This document shows, one piece after another, positions 54,363 through 62,548 of a DNA stretch of 64,000 nucleotides. The number at the start of each line of letters is the position of its first letter. The first letter of the stretch is position 1. Origin of the DNA: Legionella steigerwaltii. GTDB taxonomy: Bacteria > Pseudomonadota > Gammaproteobacteria > Legionellales > Legionellaceae. The stretch is from assembly GCF_001468065.1 (NCBI RefSeq), contig NZ_LNYZ01000014.1, positions 1-64,000 of the forward strand, in the 5' to 3' direction. The position numbers were made by a program, and so were the translations under genes. The notes beneath the pieces are model-generated. The model saw nothing but the letters and a program-made list of their open reading frames with translations. It did no database searches and was not told the DNA's origin.

Positions 54363-56612
54363 ATGGCAACAAGTAGCGCAATTCTTCAATCTTTTCTTAG
54401 AGATGAATTAAAAGATAAAGAACTTGCTGATTTGAGCTTCGAGGAGTTGCTTAAGTACAGCAGAGCCGAATGTGGTCTTATCGAGATAGATCCAGGTCAG
54501 GTTAATTTTGCCGGTAAAGATGACGACATTGATTTTGCAACCCTCAGCCCATTACTCCATGGTAATAATGCCATCGTTTTGCAGGAAGGCGCGCTTTATT
54601 ATGTAGATCTAAATGCAGATTCAAAAAGAGTAAGTATTCGCTTAATAGAAGAACCAGACGAACTAGATAGCACGGCACAGACTTCTGAGCAACTGAAATC
54701 CCTTCGCCTTCAAAAGCAATATAACCAATTAAAGCAGGCATGTTCTGAAAAGTATAAACGTGCTAGAGGGAAAGAGCTAGACTCTATTCGAGCTTTAACT
54801 GGTCGCGCGTTTACGGAACATCGCAGTGATGATTTTTTGCCTTCATTGGAGTTTTATTTAGGAATATTGGATAAGACTGACAGGGTTATGTTTCAGTATA
54901 TGAATGAAAAGCAAAAGGAAGAGTTGACATTCAATCTGAAAATTACTCTTTTGCTTTTGGCGGCACAACAAAAGCACGAACAAGATTATCAAAAAACGGA
55001 AAACGCAAAAAAATATGGTGAATACATTAAAAGATGCTCAAAATTCCTTATCGAACTGGATCCTGAGTATCAAAGACGAATCGAAGACTATCCTAAAGAA
55101 GAGTATCCTGATCCTGAAAATATTATAAAAGTCGCACAAGCAGTAAAATTAGAACAACATGATGGGCAACCGCTAAAGTATTTGGGTATCCCCCTTGGGC
55201 AATTGCTGGCTAGAGATATTGTTGATTTATCTGGTGGTACGACAAAAACAATTAAAGATTATATGGGAGCCCTTAATGATAAGCGGCTGTATTGGGTATG
55301 GGGCTCAACTTTTTTAAAGACTGTAATAGGTACAATCTCTGAAGATTGGTTTTATCAACAACAAGCATCCTTTGCAATAAAAGCGCCTGATCCTTATACG
55401 GGGAATTTGAGCTGGATTTTATATTACGCGCGTTTTGCTCTGAATCTGTTTTTATTGCTCAAGCATACCATTAAAGGGTCATGGATGAGTGCCGAAGAAG
55501 CAAAAACACCTTGGCAGGAGCGCTTTTTAACCCAATGGTCATTAAGAAAATTTACCTTATTGAATGATTCATTTTGGGGAACGGCTAATATGGTTTGTTT
55601 TTTCTGGCTTACCGGAAAAAGTGTATTGGGTACTGCGGGGGACGCGCTCACTATTGCGCTATTAGTTTTTGACCTCGCCATAGCTATATGGGATTTTGAA
55701 GAGCAAAGAACAAAATATAATAAAGCCATGCTGCAATATGATGAGGATTTAGAAAGGTTAGCCAAGCGACTTCAAGCGCTTAAGGATTTAGAATTAACAA
55801 GCAAGCTTCAGGATGAAGAATTAAGAGAAAAGCGCCAAATTGAAATGCAAATTCGCACATTGGGACGTGAAAAGGCAAAGTGTGAGAGAGATTGGCAGCT
55901 GCAAAAAGTATCCTTAATTACTAATATTGTCTATGCTATAGGTTTGCTGGCGGCTTTTATGATCTTAACCATGCCGTTTATGCCTATAGCAGCACCGGCG
56001 TTAGCTACAATGGCCCTTGTTGGTGCGATATTGTGTCTTGCATTTACTGTTATTAATAATGCAGTCAAAGGAGGCATTGAACTGTATAAGACCGATAAGG
56101 CAATACAGGAGCAAGAAGATCAAGCGAAAGATTTAATTAAAACATTAAAAGAAAATTACAAGAAGCTTACTGAGGATGAAAGAAAACTTCTTTACTTGCA
56201 AATCAAACAATGTGAGGCGGAAACAGAGTATCAAAAGTTAACGAGAAGATATCAAATAGCAAGTTTAATACACAGTACTTTGATTCAACTCCTTGTTCCA
56301 GCTGTGGTTTTCGCGAGTTTAGTGTTTGTGCCTTTGGGCATAGGTATCCCTGCGCTTATTGTTGCAGTAGCGTTTGCATTTGCAACTCAGCTTCTAGTTG
56401 ATGCTCTTTTTAAACCCGAGGAAAAAAAGGCATTAGAATTTGATAACACAGATTATCAGGAGTTTTGTGATAAGATTCTTCAAGACGACCAACCAAAACT
56501 TGAAGGCCCACGTTTCTCCTTTGGGGGTGAAAGTGAAAAGCAACCCTTATTGGAGTATGAAGGTTCAACGGATGTTCAAGGCGATATTCTTGCTATGCAG
56601 GCTGGTTGCTAG
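54363..56612 (+). CDS. Large effector-like membrane/coiled-coil protein
   Basis: 749 residues from ATG 54363, preceded by AGGTGGG (a GTG at 54345 is the alternative). Not recognised. Soluble N-terminal half (about 1-340). Membrane segments lie near 350-375, 430-460 and 530-580, with a coiled coil (about 460-525) and a second coiled coil (about 585-640). A strong hydrophobic hairpin (about 645-690) is followed by an acidic tail. The ordering coiled coil, VP-rich membrane hairpin, acidic tail repeats that of the 14.8-kb protein. Probably a Legionella-specific protein, perhaps a type IV effector (inference). Confidence 0.55.
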   Translation: MATSSAILQSFLRDELKDKELADLSFEELLKYSRAECGLIEIDPGQVNFAGKDDDIDFATLSPLLHGNNAIVLQEGALYYVDLNADSKRVSIRLIEEPDELDSTAQTSEQLKSLRLQKQYNQLKQACSEKYKRARGKELDSIRALTGRAFTEHRSDDFLPSLEFYLGILDKTDRVMFQYMNEKQKEELTFNLKITLLLLAAQQKHEQDYQKTENAKKYGEYIKRCSKFLIELDPEYQRRIEDYPKEEYPDPENIIKVAQAVKLEQHDGQPLKYLGIPLGQLLARDIVDLSGGTTKTIKDYMGALNDKRLYWVWGSTFLKTVIGTISEDWFYQQQASFAIKAPDPYTGNLSWILYYARFALNLFLLLKHTIKGSWMSAEEAKTPWQERFLTQWSLRKFTLLNDSFWGTANMVCFFWLTGKSVLGTAGDALTIALLVFDLAIAIWDFEEQRTKYNKAMLQYDEDLERLAKRLQALKDLELTSKLQDEELREKRQIEMQIRTLGREKAKCERDWQLQKVSLITNIVYAIGLLAAFMILTMPFMPIAAPALATMALVGAILCLAFTVINNAVKGGIELYKTDKAIQEQEDQAKDLIKTLKENYKKLTEDERKLLYLQIKQCEAETEYQKLTRRYQIASLIHSTLIQLLVPAVVFASLVFVPLGIGIPALIVAVAFAFATQLLVDALFKPEEKKALEFDNTDYQEFCDKILQDDQPKLEGPRFSFGGESEKQPLLEYEGSTDVQGDILAMQAGC

Positions 56613-56615
56613 TAT

Positions 56616-56673
56616 GTAGCCTGGGTGGAGGCTAAGCCATAACCCGGGCTCCTCTGCGCTGCCCCCAGGCTAC
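56616..56673. repeat. Interspersed palindrome, copy 11 (short, degenerate)
   Basis: GTAGCCTGGGTGGAGGCTAA ... GCGCTGCCCCCAGGCTAC, 3 nt after the stop of the 749-residue protein gene. Arms carry several mismatches. Confidence 0.82.
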
Positions 56674-56822
56674 AAGTGCTGATGATTCTATTCAGTCCTC
56701 GAATTGAGCACTTTATCCAAAAAAATTTCATTAAAATTCAATAAATTATATAAAAATAAAAAACTAGCATTCACTTTCTTCTTATGTATAATGTTTGAAA
56801 GAAGCCTGGTTGGAGTGCCTTA

Positions 56823-57584
56823 ATGAAAAAGCTCACTACCCTGTTGTTGCTTGTTTTTTCTGTCAACGTTGTTGCTTCTGTAGCGTTCGGTGATGCATGC
56901 GATACGAGTGCAGGCATGTCCGATTCCTATGTTCTTGCACTGAGTTCACAACCTGGTTTTTGCCAAACTTATGGCTATGAAGCAGGTAAGCCAGAATGCA
57001 TGCACTTACCTAAAAATTCGTACCAAGCAAAACACCTTACCCTCCATGGTTTGTGGCCTAATCAGAATGCTTGTGGTCAAAGTTATGGCTTTTGTGGTGT
57101 ACAACAAAAATCCAGCCATTGTGCTTATCCTCCACTGAATTTGTCACCACAAGTGTCTGAAGATTTGAAAAAAATTATGCCCAGCTACAATTATGGAAGT
57201 TGTTTGGAACGTCACGAATGGAATAAGCACGGCAGTTGTCAAATTTTGTCTGCTGATGAGTATTTTTCTTTGGCGATGCGGTTGACTGAAGAAGTCGATC
57301 ATTCTGCTTTGGGACAGTATCTCACCCAGCATCAAGGACAAAAAGTGACATTAACTGCTTTGCGGGAGATGGTAGTCCAAGCATTTGGTAAAAAGAATTC
57401 TGGAAAAGTTTATCTAGGTTGTAGAAATGGAATCTTGGTTGATATTTATATTGAATTACCAGCATTAATTCCTTTTAATGAATCTTTAGAGTCTCTAATC
57501 GATAATGCTCCGAATTCCCCGGTGAATGATACTTGCCCTACCAATGTGCTGCTTTCTAATTTTAATAAAGGATCTTGGTTTTAA
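56823..57584 (+). CDS. Ribonuclease T2 family protein
   Basis: 253 residues with a signal peptide (LLLVFSVNVVASVAFG-D). Both catalytic segments are present: LTLHGLWPN (CAS I His, near residue 78) and RHEWNKHGSC (CAS II, His-Glu-His, near 130). Several Cys residues can form disulfides. Periplasmic or secreted RNase that cleaves RNA with little base preference. Single gene flanked by palindromes. Confidence 0.93.
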   Translation: MKKLTTLLLLVFSVNVVASVAFGDACDTSAGMSDSYVLALSSQPGFCQTYGYEAGKPECMHLPKNSYQAKHLTLHGLWPNQNACGQSYGFCGVQQKSSHCAYPPLNLSPQVSEDLKKIMPSYNYGSCLERHEWNKHGSCQILSADEYFSLAMRLTEEVDHSALGQYLTQHQGQKVTLTALREMVVQAFGKKNSGKVYLGCRNGILVDIYIELPALIPFNESLESLIDNAPNSPVNDTCPTNVLLSNFNKGSWF

Positions 57585-57585
57585 G

Positions 57586-57663
57586 GTAGTCTGGGTGCGC
57601 GCAGCGGAACCCGGGAAGTGAGTCATAGAAAACCCGGGTTCCGCTACGCTGCACCCAGGCTAC
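57586..57663. repeat. Interspersed palindrome, copy 12
   Basis: GTAGTCTGGGTGCGCGCAGC ... CTACGCTGCACCCAGGCTAC, starting 2 nt after the RNase T2 stop codon. Confidence 0.88.
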
Positions 57664-57716
57664 ACCTTGCACATTGTCAGAACTTCCTCTAATGTAGAGG
57701 AATTATTGAATTAGGA

Positions 57717-58676
57717 ATGAAATCTATGCAAAAGCGGTGTTACTTATTGATTCTAATTGTCTTTTTATTAACTGCTTGCGCGCATCATGGGCCTCGAAAA
57801 AAAACCGCATCTCCCTTGCCACTAGCCGTAAAGACGAAACAAGTCAGACAAGTTCCAGCGTTTAACCAGGTTGTTGTAGATGGACCATTCAGTGTTAATT
57901 TGCATACGGGCTATAAAGAGCCGCAAGTCATTTTATCAGGCGATGCTCGTGATTTAGCCACAGTAAAAGCAGAGGTCAAACAAAACACATTGTATTTGAC
58001 TATGGGTAATCCACACGGCCCAGTTTATGCCGATGTTAGAGGCCAGTTCCTTAACCGTTTGATGGCTCAAGGTGTCCCTTTAATTAGAGGAAGTCAGATA
58101 CGTACTAGTGTATTGGATGTCTATTTGGTAAAAACGGGAAATGTCCGATTAGGCGGCTCTATCGGTTTACGAGTGCTGGATGTAAAGGGGAAGGGTCTTG
58201 TCCAAATTGGTGGTATCTCCAGCCAAAACTTACAGATACATCTACAGGGCGATCCAAAGGTTCAGCTCGAAGGTGTTGCCAATTTAGCTAATTTGTCGAT
58301 GTATGGAAACGCTTGGCTCAGTTTGTATTGGGTCAGAACGGATAACTTGACTGTTCGCGCAAAGCAGAAATCGACAATTCAATTAGCAGGTGCAGTAAAT
58401 CGACTTGATGTTGAACTTTGGGGAAATGCACGATTTAAAGGACGTTATTTGCGTGCACAACGCAGTTTTGTAAGAACACACGGCCACTCCGTTGCAGAAA
58501 TTTCAGTGGCGAAACATCAGAGCAATTTAGCTACGGATGCGAGTGACATTTATTATTTTAACCTGCCAACCACGCGAGCAGATTTTATGGCTTTTGATGG
58601 ATCGGTATTGGATATGCGAGAATGGAATCAAGCTGAGTTGAAAGATTTTACTCGTTACAATAAACAATTCCCGTAA
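57717..58676 (+). CDS. DUF2807 (head GIN domain) lipoprotein
   Basis: 319 residues. Lipoprotein signal with lipobox LLTAC-A near residue 21. The GIN-like beta-solenoid begins VPAFNQVVVDGPFSVNLHTG and continues as repeated beta strands (LANLSMYGNAWLSLYWV, DVELWGNARFKGRYLR). Surface or periplasmic, function unknown. A clear hairpin/T-run terminator follows at 58709-58740. Confidence 0.82.
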   Translation: MKSMQKRCYLLILIVFLLTACAHHGPRKKTASPLPLAVKTKQVRQVPAFNQVVVDGPFSVNLHTGYKEPQVILSGDARDLATVKAEVKQNTLYLTMGNPHGPVYADVRGQFLNRLMAQGVPLIRGSQIRTSVLDVYLVKTGNVRLGGSIGLRVLDVKGKGLVQIGGISSQNLQIHLQGDPKVQLEGVANLANLSMYGNAWLSLYWVRTDNLTVRAKQKSTIQLAGAVNRLDVELWGNARFKGRYLRAQRSFVRTHGHSVAEISVAKHQSNLATDASDIYYFNLPTTRADFMAFDGSVLDMREWNQAELKDFTRYNKQFP

Positions 58677-58708
58677 AAAGTAGAAGGTGAGTTTGCCCTC
58701 ACCCCTAC

Positions 58709-58740
58709 CCCTCTCCCGATAACGGGAGAGGGATTTTTTT
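58709..58740 (+). terminator. Terminator-like CCTCTCCC hairpin after DUF2807 gene
   Basis: CCCTCTCCCG-ATAA-CGGGAGAGGG followed by ATTTTTTT. The same repeat family as at 119 and 28818, here serving as a good Rho-independent terminator. Confidence 0.75.
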
Positions 58741-58768
58741 CCTCCATAACTGAAAAGATAGTTTCACT

Positions 58769-58817
58769 CCCTTCTCCCCACATGGGGAGAAGGTGCCCGT
58801 TAGGGCGGGATGAGGGT
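58769..58817. repeat. CCTTCTCCCC hairpin repeat
   Basis: CCTTCTCCCC-ACAT-GGGGAGAAGG followed by TGCCCGTTAGGGCGGGATGAGGGT, in the convergent gap before the esterase stop. Confidence 0.6.
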
Positions 58818-58824
58818 AGAAACC

Positions 58825-59682
58825 TTAAATTTCCTTCATACCCGGCACCTTAGCTTTTAACTGGGGTGAAGAGTGTTCATTTTGGCTGTAAGATAGCCTT
58901 TGATTGACGCATTGAACAATCTGATCCAGATCATTATCCAATGGCAAAACGTGTGCCGAGTTAGCAAGCCAGTGTATTGTAGTGTTAGGTAAATGCGAAA
59001 ACATCCTTTCTACTTCTTTTGAGGCAACAACCGCATCATGGGTACCTAAAAAAAGATCAATTGGACTGTTTGGTGCAACCCAAAGATGTTCACGAATCAA
59101 GGTAAACAATTCAATAAGTGCAGGAATGGGAATTCTTCTAAATGATATTTCAGCATATTTATTGGTGCAAAGGTTACCTGCTTGTCCTCGCAGCTCACAA
59201 AATCCAAGTGTTTTCAGCAGAGTAAGAAGCTTTAGGTTCTGATTAATGTTCATCTGCAGTTTTAAAGCAGGCGCTAAAAGAAACATATGATTGAATGTAA
59301 ACGTCGTACTCAACTTGCATGCTAAAAGGCCACCAAGAGATAATCCCAGAACATCTACTTTTTGGTATTCCTTAAATAGCGCTTCACACTCCAGCATGGC
59401 CCAATTGAGCCAATCTTCAGCCTTGGCTTGTGCAAAGGCCGAGATGCTTTCCGCATGTCCTGGTAATGCTGGGCAAACTAATGCATCATAATGATTTAAT
59501 TGAGGAATCAGGTAGCGATACACTGCGGGGGAGGAAGTAAACCCATGTAAAAGCAGGAGGGCATGATCTTTTTTGGGACCCTGTTGACTAATTGGCTCAA
59601 GCAGTGCCAAATCTTCCTTTTTTAAATCAAGCAGTTGTTTGCCACGACGCATATAACGAAAATCATTTTGATTAATAATCAT
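58825..59682 (-). CDS. Alpha/beta hydrolase (carboxylesterase-like)
   Basis: 285 residues. Oxyanion region LLLHGFTSSPAVYRYLIPQL (near residue 42), nucleophile elbow GLSLGG (Ser near 115), Asp in LFLGTHDAVV and His in SAHVLPLDND. Resembles the Est30/monoacylglycerol-lipase-type carboxylesterases. No signal peptide. A 17-base T tract lies 25 bp upstream of its ATG. Confidence 0.87.
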   Translation of the reverse strand: MIINQNDFRYMRRGKQLLDLKKEDLALLEPISQQGPKKDHALLLLHGFTSSPAVYRYLIPQLNHYDALVCPALPGHAESISAFAQAKAEDWLNWAMLECEALFKEYQKVDVLGLSLGGLLACKLSTTFTFNHMFLLAPALKLQMNINQNLKLLTLLKTLGFCELRGQAGNLCTNKYAEISFRRIPIPALIELFTLIREHLWVAPNSPIDLFLGTHDAVVASKEVERMFSHLPNTTIHWLANSAHVLPLDNDLDQIVQCVNQRLSYSQNEHSSPQLKAKVPGMKEI

Positions 59683-59706
59683 TTCTTATTCCATTTGATG
59701 TTGCTA

Positions 59707-59723
59707 TTTTTTTTTTTTTTTTT
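59707..59723. repeat. 17-nt homopolymeric T tract
   Basis: Seventeen consecutive T on the + strand (poly-A in the direction of the esterase gene), 25 nt from its start codon. Such tracts vary in length by slippage. Confidence 0.9.
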
Positions 59724-59889
59724 GCAAAGTTTTTGTAAATTATGGGTGAATATAATTCACAAAAAACGAATCCTGTTAAGATCTAGTGTATCTGAAAATA
59801 TTGAATTCGCGCTATTTATTTAAGGGCAATGTTTCTTTTGATGTGCTATCTTTAATATAATAGGTGCAGAGATTATAGAGGTTAAGATA

Positions 59890-60861
59890 ATGGGCACAGA
59901 AAAAACTCCTAAGGATCCAAAACCAGACACCAAGACTCCAGGTCCTACAAGCGACAAACCTACACCCCAACAGCCGCAGGCGATCACTCCTGACGTTTCT
60001 AAGGGGCCACAAAAGCAAACTGCTAAGAAAGAGGATAAGAAGCCTCAGCAGCAAGAGCCAGACACATCTAAGAAAAAACAGGAAGGCCAAAAAGAAGACA
60101 GCAAGAAACCCGCCATGCAGGAGTATCTGGAGAGTCTGGGAGAGATGGTTAAGGGTATTCAAGATGATATCAATGGTGGTTTAAAAGCAGGTGCAGGAAA
60201 ACTTTGGGGTAAAGCCGCAGATTCTGACTTAGGAAAAGCCCTGGGTGGCTTGAAAGATGCTGTAAAAGCAAAAGCAGGCGAACTAGTAGACGCTAAACTA
60301 GACGAATTCAAGAAAACCGCAATAGGCAAAACGCTTACTGATGTTGCAAACACTGTGGGCTCAGTTAAAGATGCGATAACCTCTGCTCCTGGCAAATTGA
60401 CTGATGCAGTGAGTGATGCACTGGTTAAAGCTATAACGGATGCTACAAAATCAGTAAGTCAAATTGGAGTCAAGAAAGAGCAGGAAAAGGCTGCAATCGA
60501 AGACGCAGAAAATGAAGACGTAGATGAAACGGTAAAAGCAGAAAATGATGAACAACAGGAAGAAGCTGTTTCGCCTGAAACAGGCTGGGGGAATTGGAGT
60601 GGTCAGTCCCTATTTGATGATGTAGAGACTGAACAACAGGAAGAAGCTGTTTCGCCTGAAACAGGCTGGGGGAATTGGGAGGGGCAGTCACTATTTGATG
60701 ATGTAGAGATGTCTGCTCCTCTTAGTACCCAAACTGCTGATCCGGAGCAATCTCTCGGATCCGTGGAGAACTATGATCAAGTTACACCTGAACAACAAAC
60801 ACCAACTCCTTCTCCGGGTGTAACAGAAGAGTTAGAGGAAGGCATGACTAAAACGCTCTAA
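59890..60861 (+). CDS. Acidic, repeat-containing effector-like protein
   Basis: 323 residues, not recognised, no hydrophobic segments. A Pro/Lys/Gln-rich disordered start (1-75) is followed by an amphipathic helical middle (80-200). Then come two 27-residue tandem repeats (EQQEEAVSPETGWGNW, then GQSLFDDVE) at about 221-274 and a Glu-rich tail ending EELEEGMTKTL. GAGG lies 8 nt before the ATG. The disorder, repeats and terminal Glu block suggest a secreted, protein-binding factor (inference). Confidence 0.55.
   Translation: MGTEKTPKDPKPDTKTPGPTSDKPTPQQPQAITPDVSKGPQKQTAKKEDKKPQQQEPDTSKKKQEGQKEDSKKPAMQEYLESLGEMVKGIQDDINGGLKAGAGKLWGKAADSDLGKALGGLKDAVKAKAGELVDAKLDEFKKTAIGKTLTDVANTVGSVKDAITSAPGKLTDAVSDALVKAITDATKSVSQIGVKKEQEKAAIEDAENEDVDETVKAENDEQQEEAVSPETGWGNWSGQSLFDDVETEQQEEAVSPETGWGNWEGQSLFDDVEMSAPLSTQTADPEQSLGSVENYDQVTPEQQTPTPSPGVTEELEEGMTKTL
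60550..60711. repeat. 81-bp in-frame tandem duplication
   Basis: Two adjacent 81-bp units (60550-60630 and 60631-60711), nearly identical, each coding 27 residues of the acidic protein. Confidence 0.9.
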
Positions 60862-60890
60862 CGAATTAATTTCTAATAATAAATACCAAT

Positions 60891-60973
60891 GTAGCCTGGG
60901 TGTAGCGTAGCGAAACCCAGGGAAATCAACCAAGGAAAACCCGGGTTACGGCTTGCGCCTTCACCCAGGCTAC
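60891..60973. repeat. Interspersed palindrome, copy 13 (mixed arms)
   Basis: Left arm of the GCAGCG type (GTAGCCTGGGTGTAGCG) and right arm of the other type (GGCTTGCGCCTTCACCCAGG). The inner parts of the arms are not complementary. Confidence 0.87.
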
Positions 60974-60987
60974 AATGGATGAAGGTA

Positions 60988-61134
60988 TTCTCTTAATTTC
61001 CACTCAATAATTTATGCGGTAAGCTTTCAATGCGACCGGCTTGGGTGACTACTACGTAGTTTAACTTGCGTTGCAGTTCGCTGATTGTATCAGCGCCAAT
61101 ATAAGTCAGACCGGATCTTAAAACCTACGATGTC
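60988..61134 (-). pseudogene. guaC: Relic of a diverged guaC 3' end
   Basis: About 147 bp aligned to the last 49 codons of the intact guaC (61245 on), including its stop codon. Almost all differences are synonymous, with at least one conservative replacement (YIGAD for YAGAD). A 2-nt deletion breaks the frame near the internal end. Together with the adjacent palindrome it repeats, 252 bp apart, the arrangement at the true guaC end. It is best read as a leftover from allelic replacement or from recombination with a related guaC. Confidence 0.85.
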
Positions 61135-61150
61135 AGTAAATGTAGTAAAT

Positions 61151-61234
61151 GTAGCCTGGGTGAAGCGAAGCGTAACCCGGGGGAGTCCCCATTCGGAACC
61201 CCCGGGTTACGGCTTGCGCCTTCACCCAGGCTAC
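61151..61234. repeat. Interspersed palindrome, copy 14 (mixed arms)
   Basis: GTAGCCTGGGTGAAGCGAAG ... GGCTTGCGCCTTCACCCAGG, ending 11 nt before the guaC stop codon. Its right half is the same as that of copy 13. Confidence 0.88.
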
Positions 61235-61244
61235 AAATGTTCTC

Positions 61245-62261
61245 TTAATTTCCACTCAACAATTTATGCGGTAAGCTTTCAATGCGGCCGGCTTGGGTGA
61301 CTACTACGTAGTTTAACTTGCGTTGCAGTTCGCTGATTGTGTCCGCACCGGCATAAGTTAGGCCGGATCTTAAACCACCTACGATGTCCGCAATAATTGC
61401 GTCTGGATTGTCTTTGAAGGGCACTTCAGTGGCCACGCCTTCAGCAGTTTTCCATTCATGCATTTGTCCTAAGAAGTTTTCCTGGGCTTCTTTGGATGCC
61501 ATGCCACGGTAACGCTTCACTTTAGTACCATCTTGTTTTTGAATGACTTCCCCAGGCGTTGGCGAGGTACCTGCTAACATACCGCCTATCATCACAAAAT
61601 CAGCACCAAAGGCTAATGCTTTGACGATATCTCCTGAGGTTCTAATGCCGCCATCAGCAACAACAGAGCGATCAGAGCGTGAACAATCCTGAATGCAGGT
61701 TAACATGGGGACGCCAAAACCTGTTTTAATGCGAGTACTGCATACTGAACCACCGCCAATACCTGCTTTAATGATGTCCGCACCACAGGAAGCAAGATAA
61801 TCTGCACCTGCATAGGTGGCAACATTTCCAGCCATAATACAGCGATCAGCAAGTAGATGGCGTAAGCTTTTTAGCGTTTTACCTACGTATTTAGCATGGG
61901 CATGAGCTACATCCACACAGAAAAAATCAGCACCTGCATCACGTAATGCTTCTGCTCTTTCTAATTCAGCAGGAGTACAACCCACTGAGACAAAAACTTT
62001 ATTTTGGCACTTTTTAAATTCTTTAATGTTTTCTTCGACGGTCATAAAGCGGTGTAAGGCGCCCATAGCACCTTTAGAGCTCATGAAATTAGCCATAGTA
62101 CTCTCAGTAATCGTATCCATATTGGAACTGATTACAGGAAGTTCCAGGGTTAGCTTACCCAGTCTGTCACTACTTGTGGTTTCTACTACTCTTCTTGATT
62201 CGTGGTGGTTGTATGAAGGAACAAGTAGAACGTCATCAAAGGTGATGGCTTGATCGGTCAT
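61245..62261 (-). CDS. guaC: GMP reductase
   Basis: 338 residues of the IMPDH/GMPR TIM-barrel family without CBS domains. The catalytic Cys loop [15 protein letters not shown] (near residue 175) is followed by [20 protein letters not shown] and the GMPR-like [20 protein letters not shown] flap. Converts GMP to IMP for purine balance. IMP dehydrogenase is a less likely reading because the CBS module is absent and the flap fits GMPR. A partial copy of its 3' end lies downstream. Confidence 0.87.
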   Translation of the reverse strand: MTDQAITFDDVLLVPSYNHHESRRVVETTSSDRLGKLTLELPVISSNMDTITESTMANFMSSKGAMGALHRFMTVEENIKEFKKCQNKVFVSVGCTPAELERAEALRDAGADFFCVDVAHAHAKYVGKTLKSLRHLLADRCIMAGNVATYAGADYLASCGADIIKAGIGGGSVCSTRIKTGFGVPMLTCIQDCSRSDRSVVADGGIRTSGDIVKALAFGADFVMIGGMLAGTSPTPGEVIQKQDGTKVKRYRGMASKEAQENFLGQMHEWKTAEGVATEVPFKDNPDAIIADIVGGLRSGLTYAGADTISELQRKLNYVVVTQAGRIESLPHKLLSGN

Positions 62262-62282
62262 GGTAAATCCTTAAAGTACATA

Positions 62283-62422
62283 GGTTCTGTTTCCATTTCT
62301 ACTATCTTAGCCAAACTGTTCTGATTTTCTGCGCTCCGATGCGCACATACTCTGTGTATGCTGCGCTTCGGTACTCGAAAATCAAGCCATTTTGGCTCAA
62401 GCTAGCGAAGTGGAAACAGACC
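62283..62422. repeat. Long hairpin repeat family 2, copy B
   Basis: GGTTCTGTTTCCATTTCTAC ... CTAGCGAAGTGGAAACAGACC, with inner GATTTTC / GAAAATC arms and the centre ACATACTCTGTGTATG. In the gap between phoH and guaC, upstream of guaC. Confidence 0.8.
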
Positions 62423-62423
62423 C

Positions 62424-62545
62424 TGCCTCTTGGTCAAACTGCCCTGATTTTCTGCGTTTCGATGCGCACATACTCCGTGTATACTGCGCTTCGGTACTCG
62501 AAAATCACGCCATTTTGACTCAAGCTAGCGAAATTTAAACAGGCC
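62424..62545. repeat. Long hairpin repeat family 2, copy C
   Basis: Tandem to copy B: TGCCCTGATTTTCTGCG ... CAAGCTAGCGAAATTTAAAC with centre ACATACTCCGTGTATA. The left outer arm is shortened. It ends 3 nt before the phoH stop codon. Confidence 0.75.
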
Positions 62546-62548
62546 CTA

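Noticed and set aside
61085..61300. Rightward 71-codon ORF across the guaC relic
   Set aside because: Made of palindrome and antisense guaC sequence.
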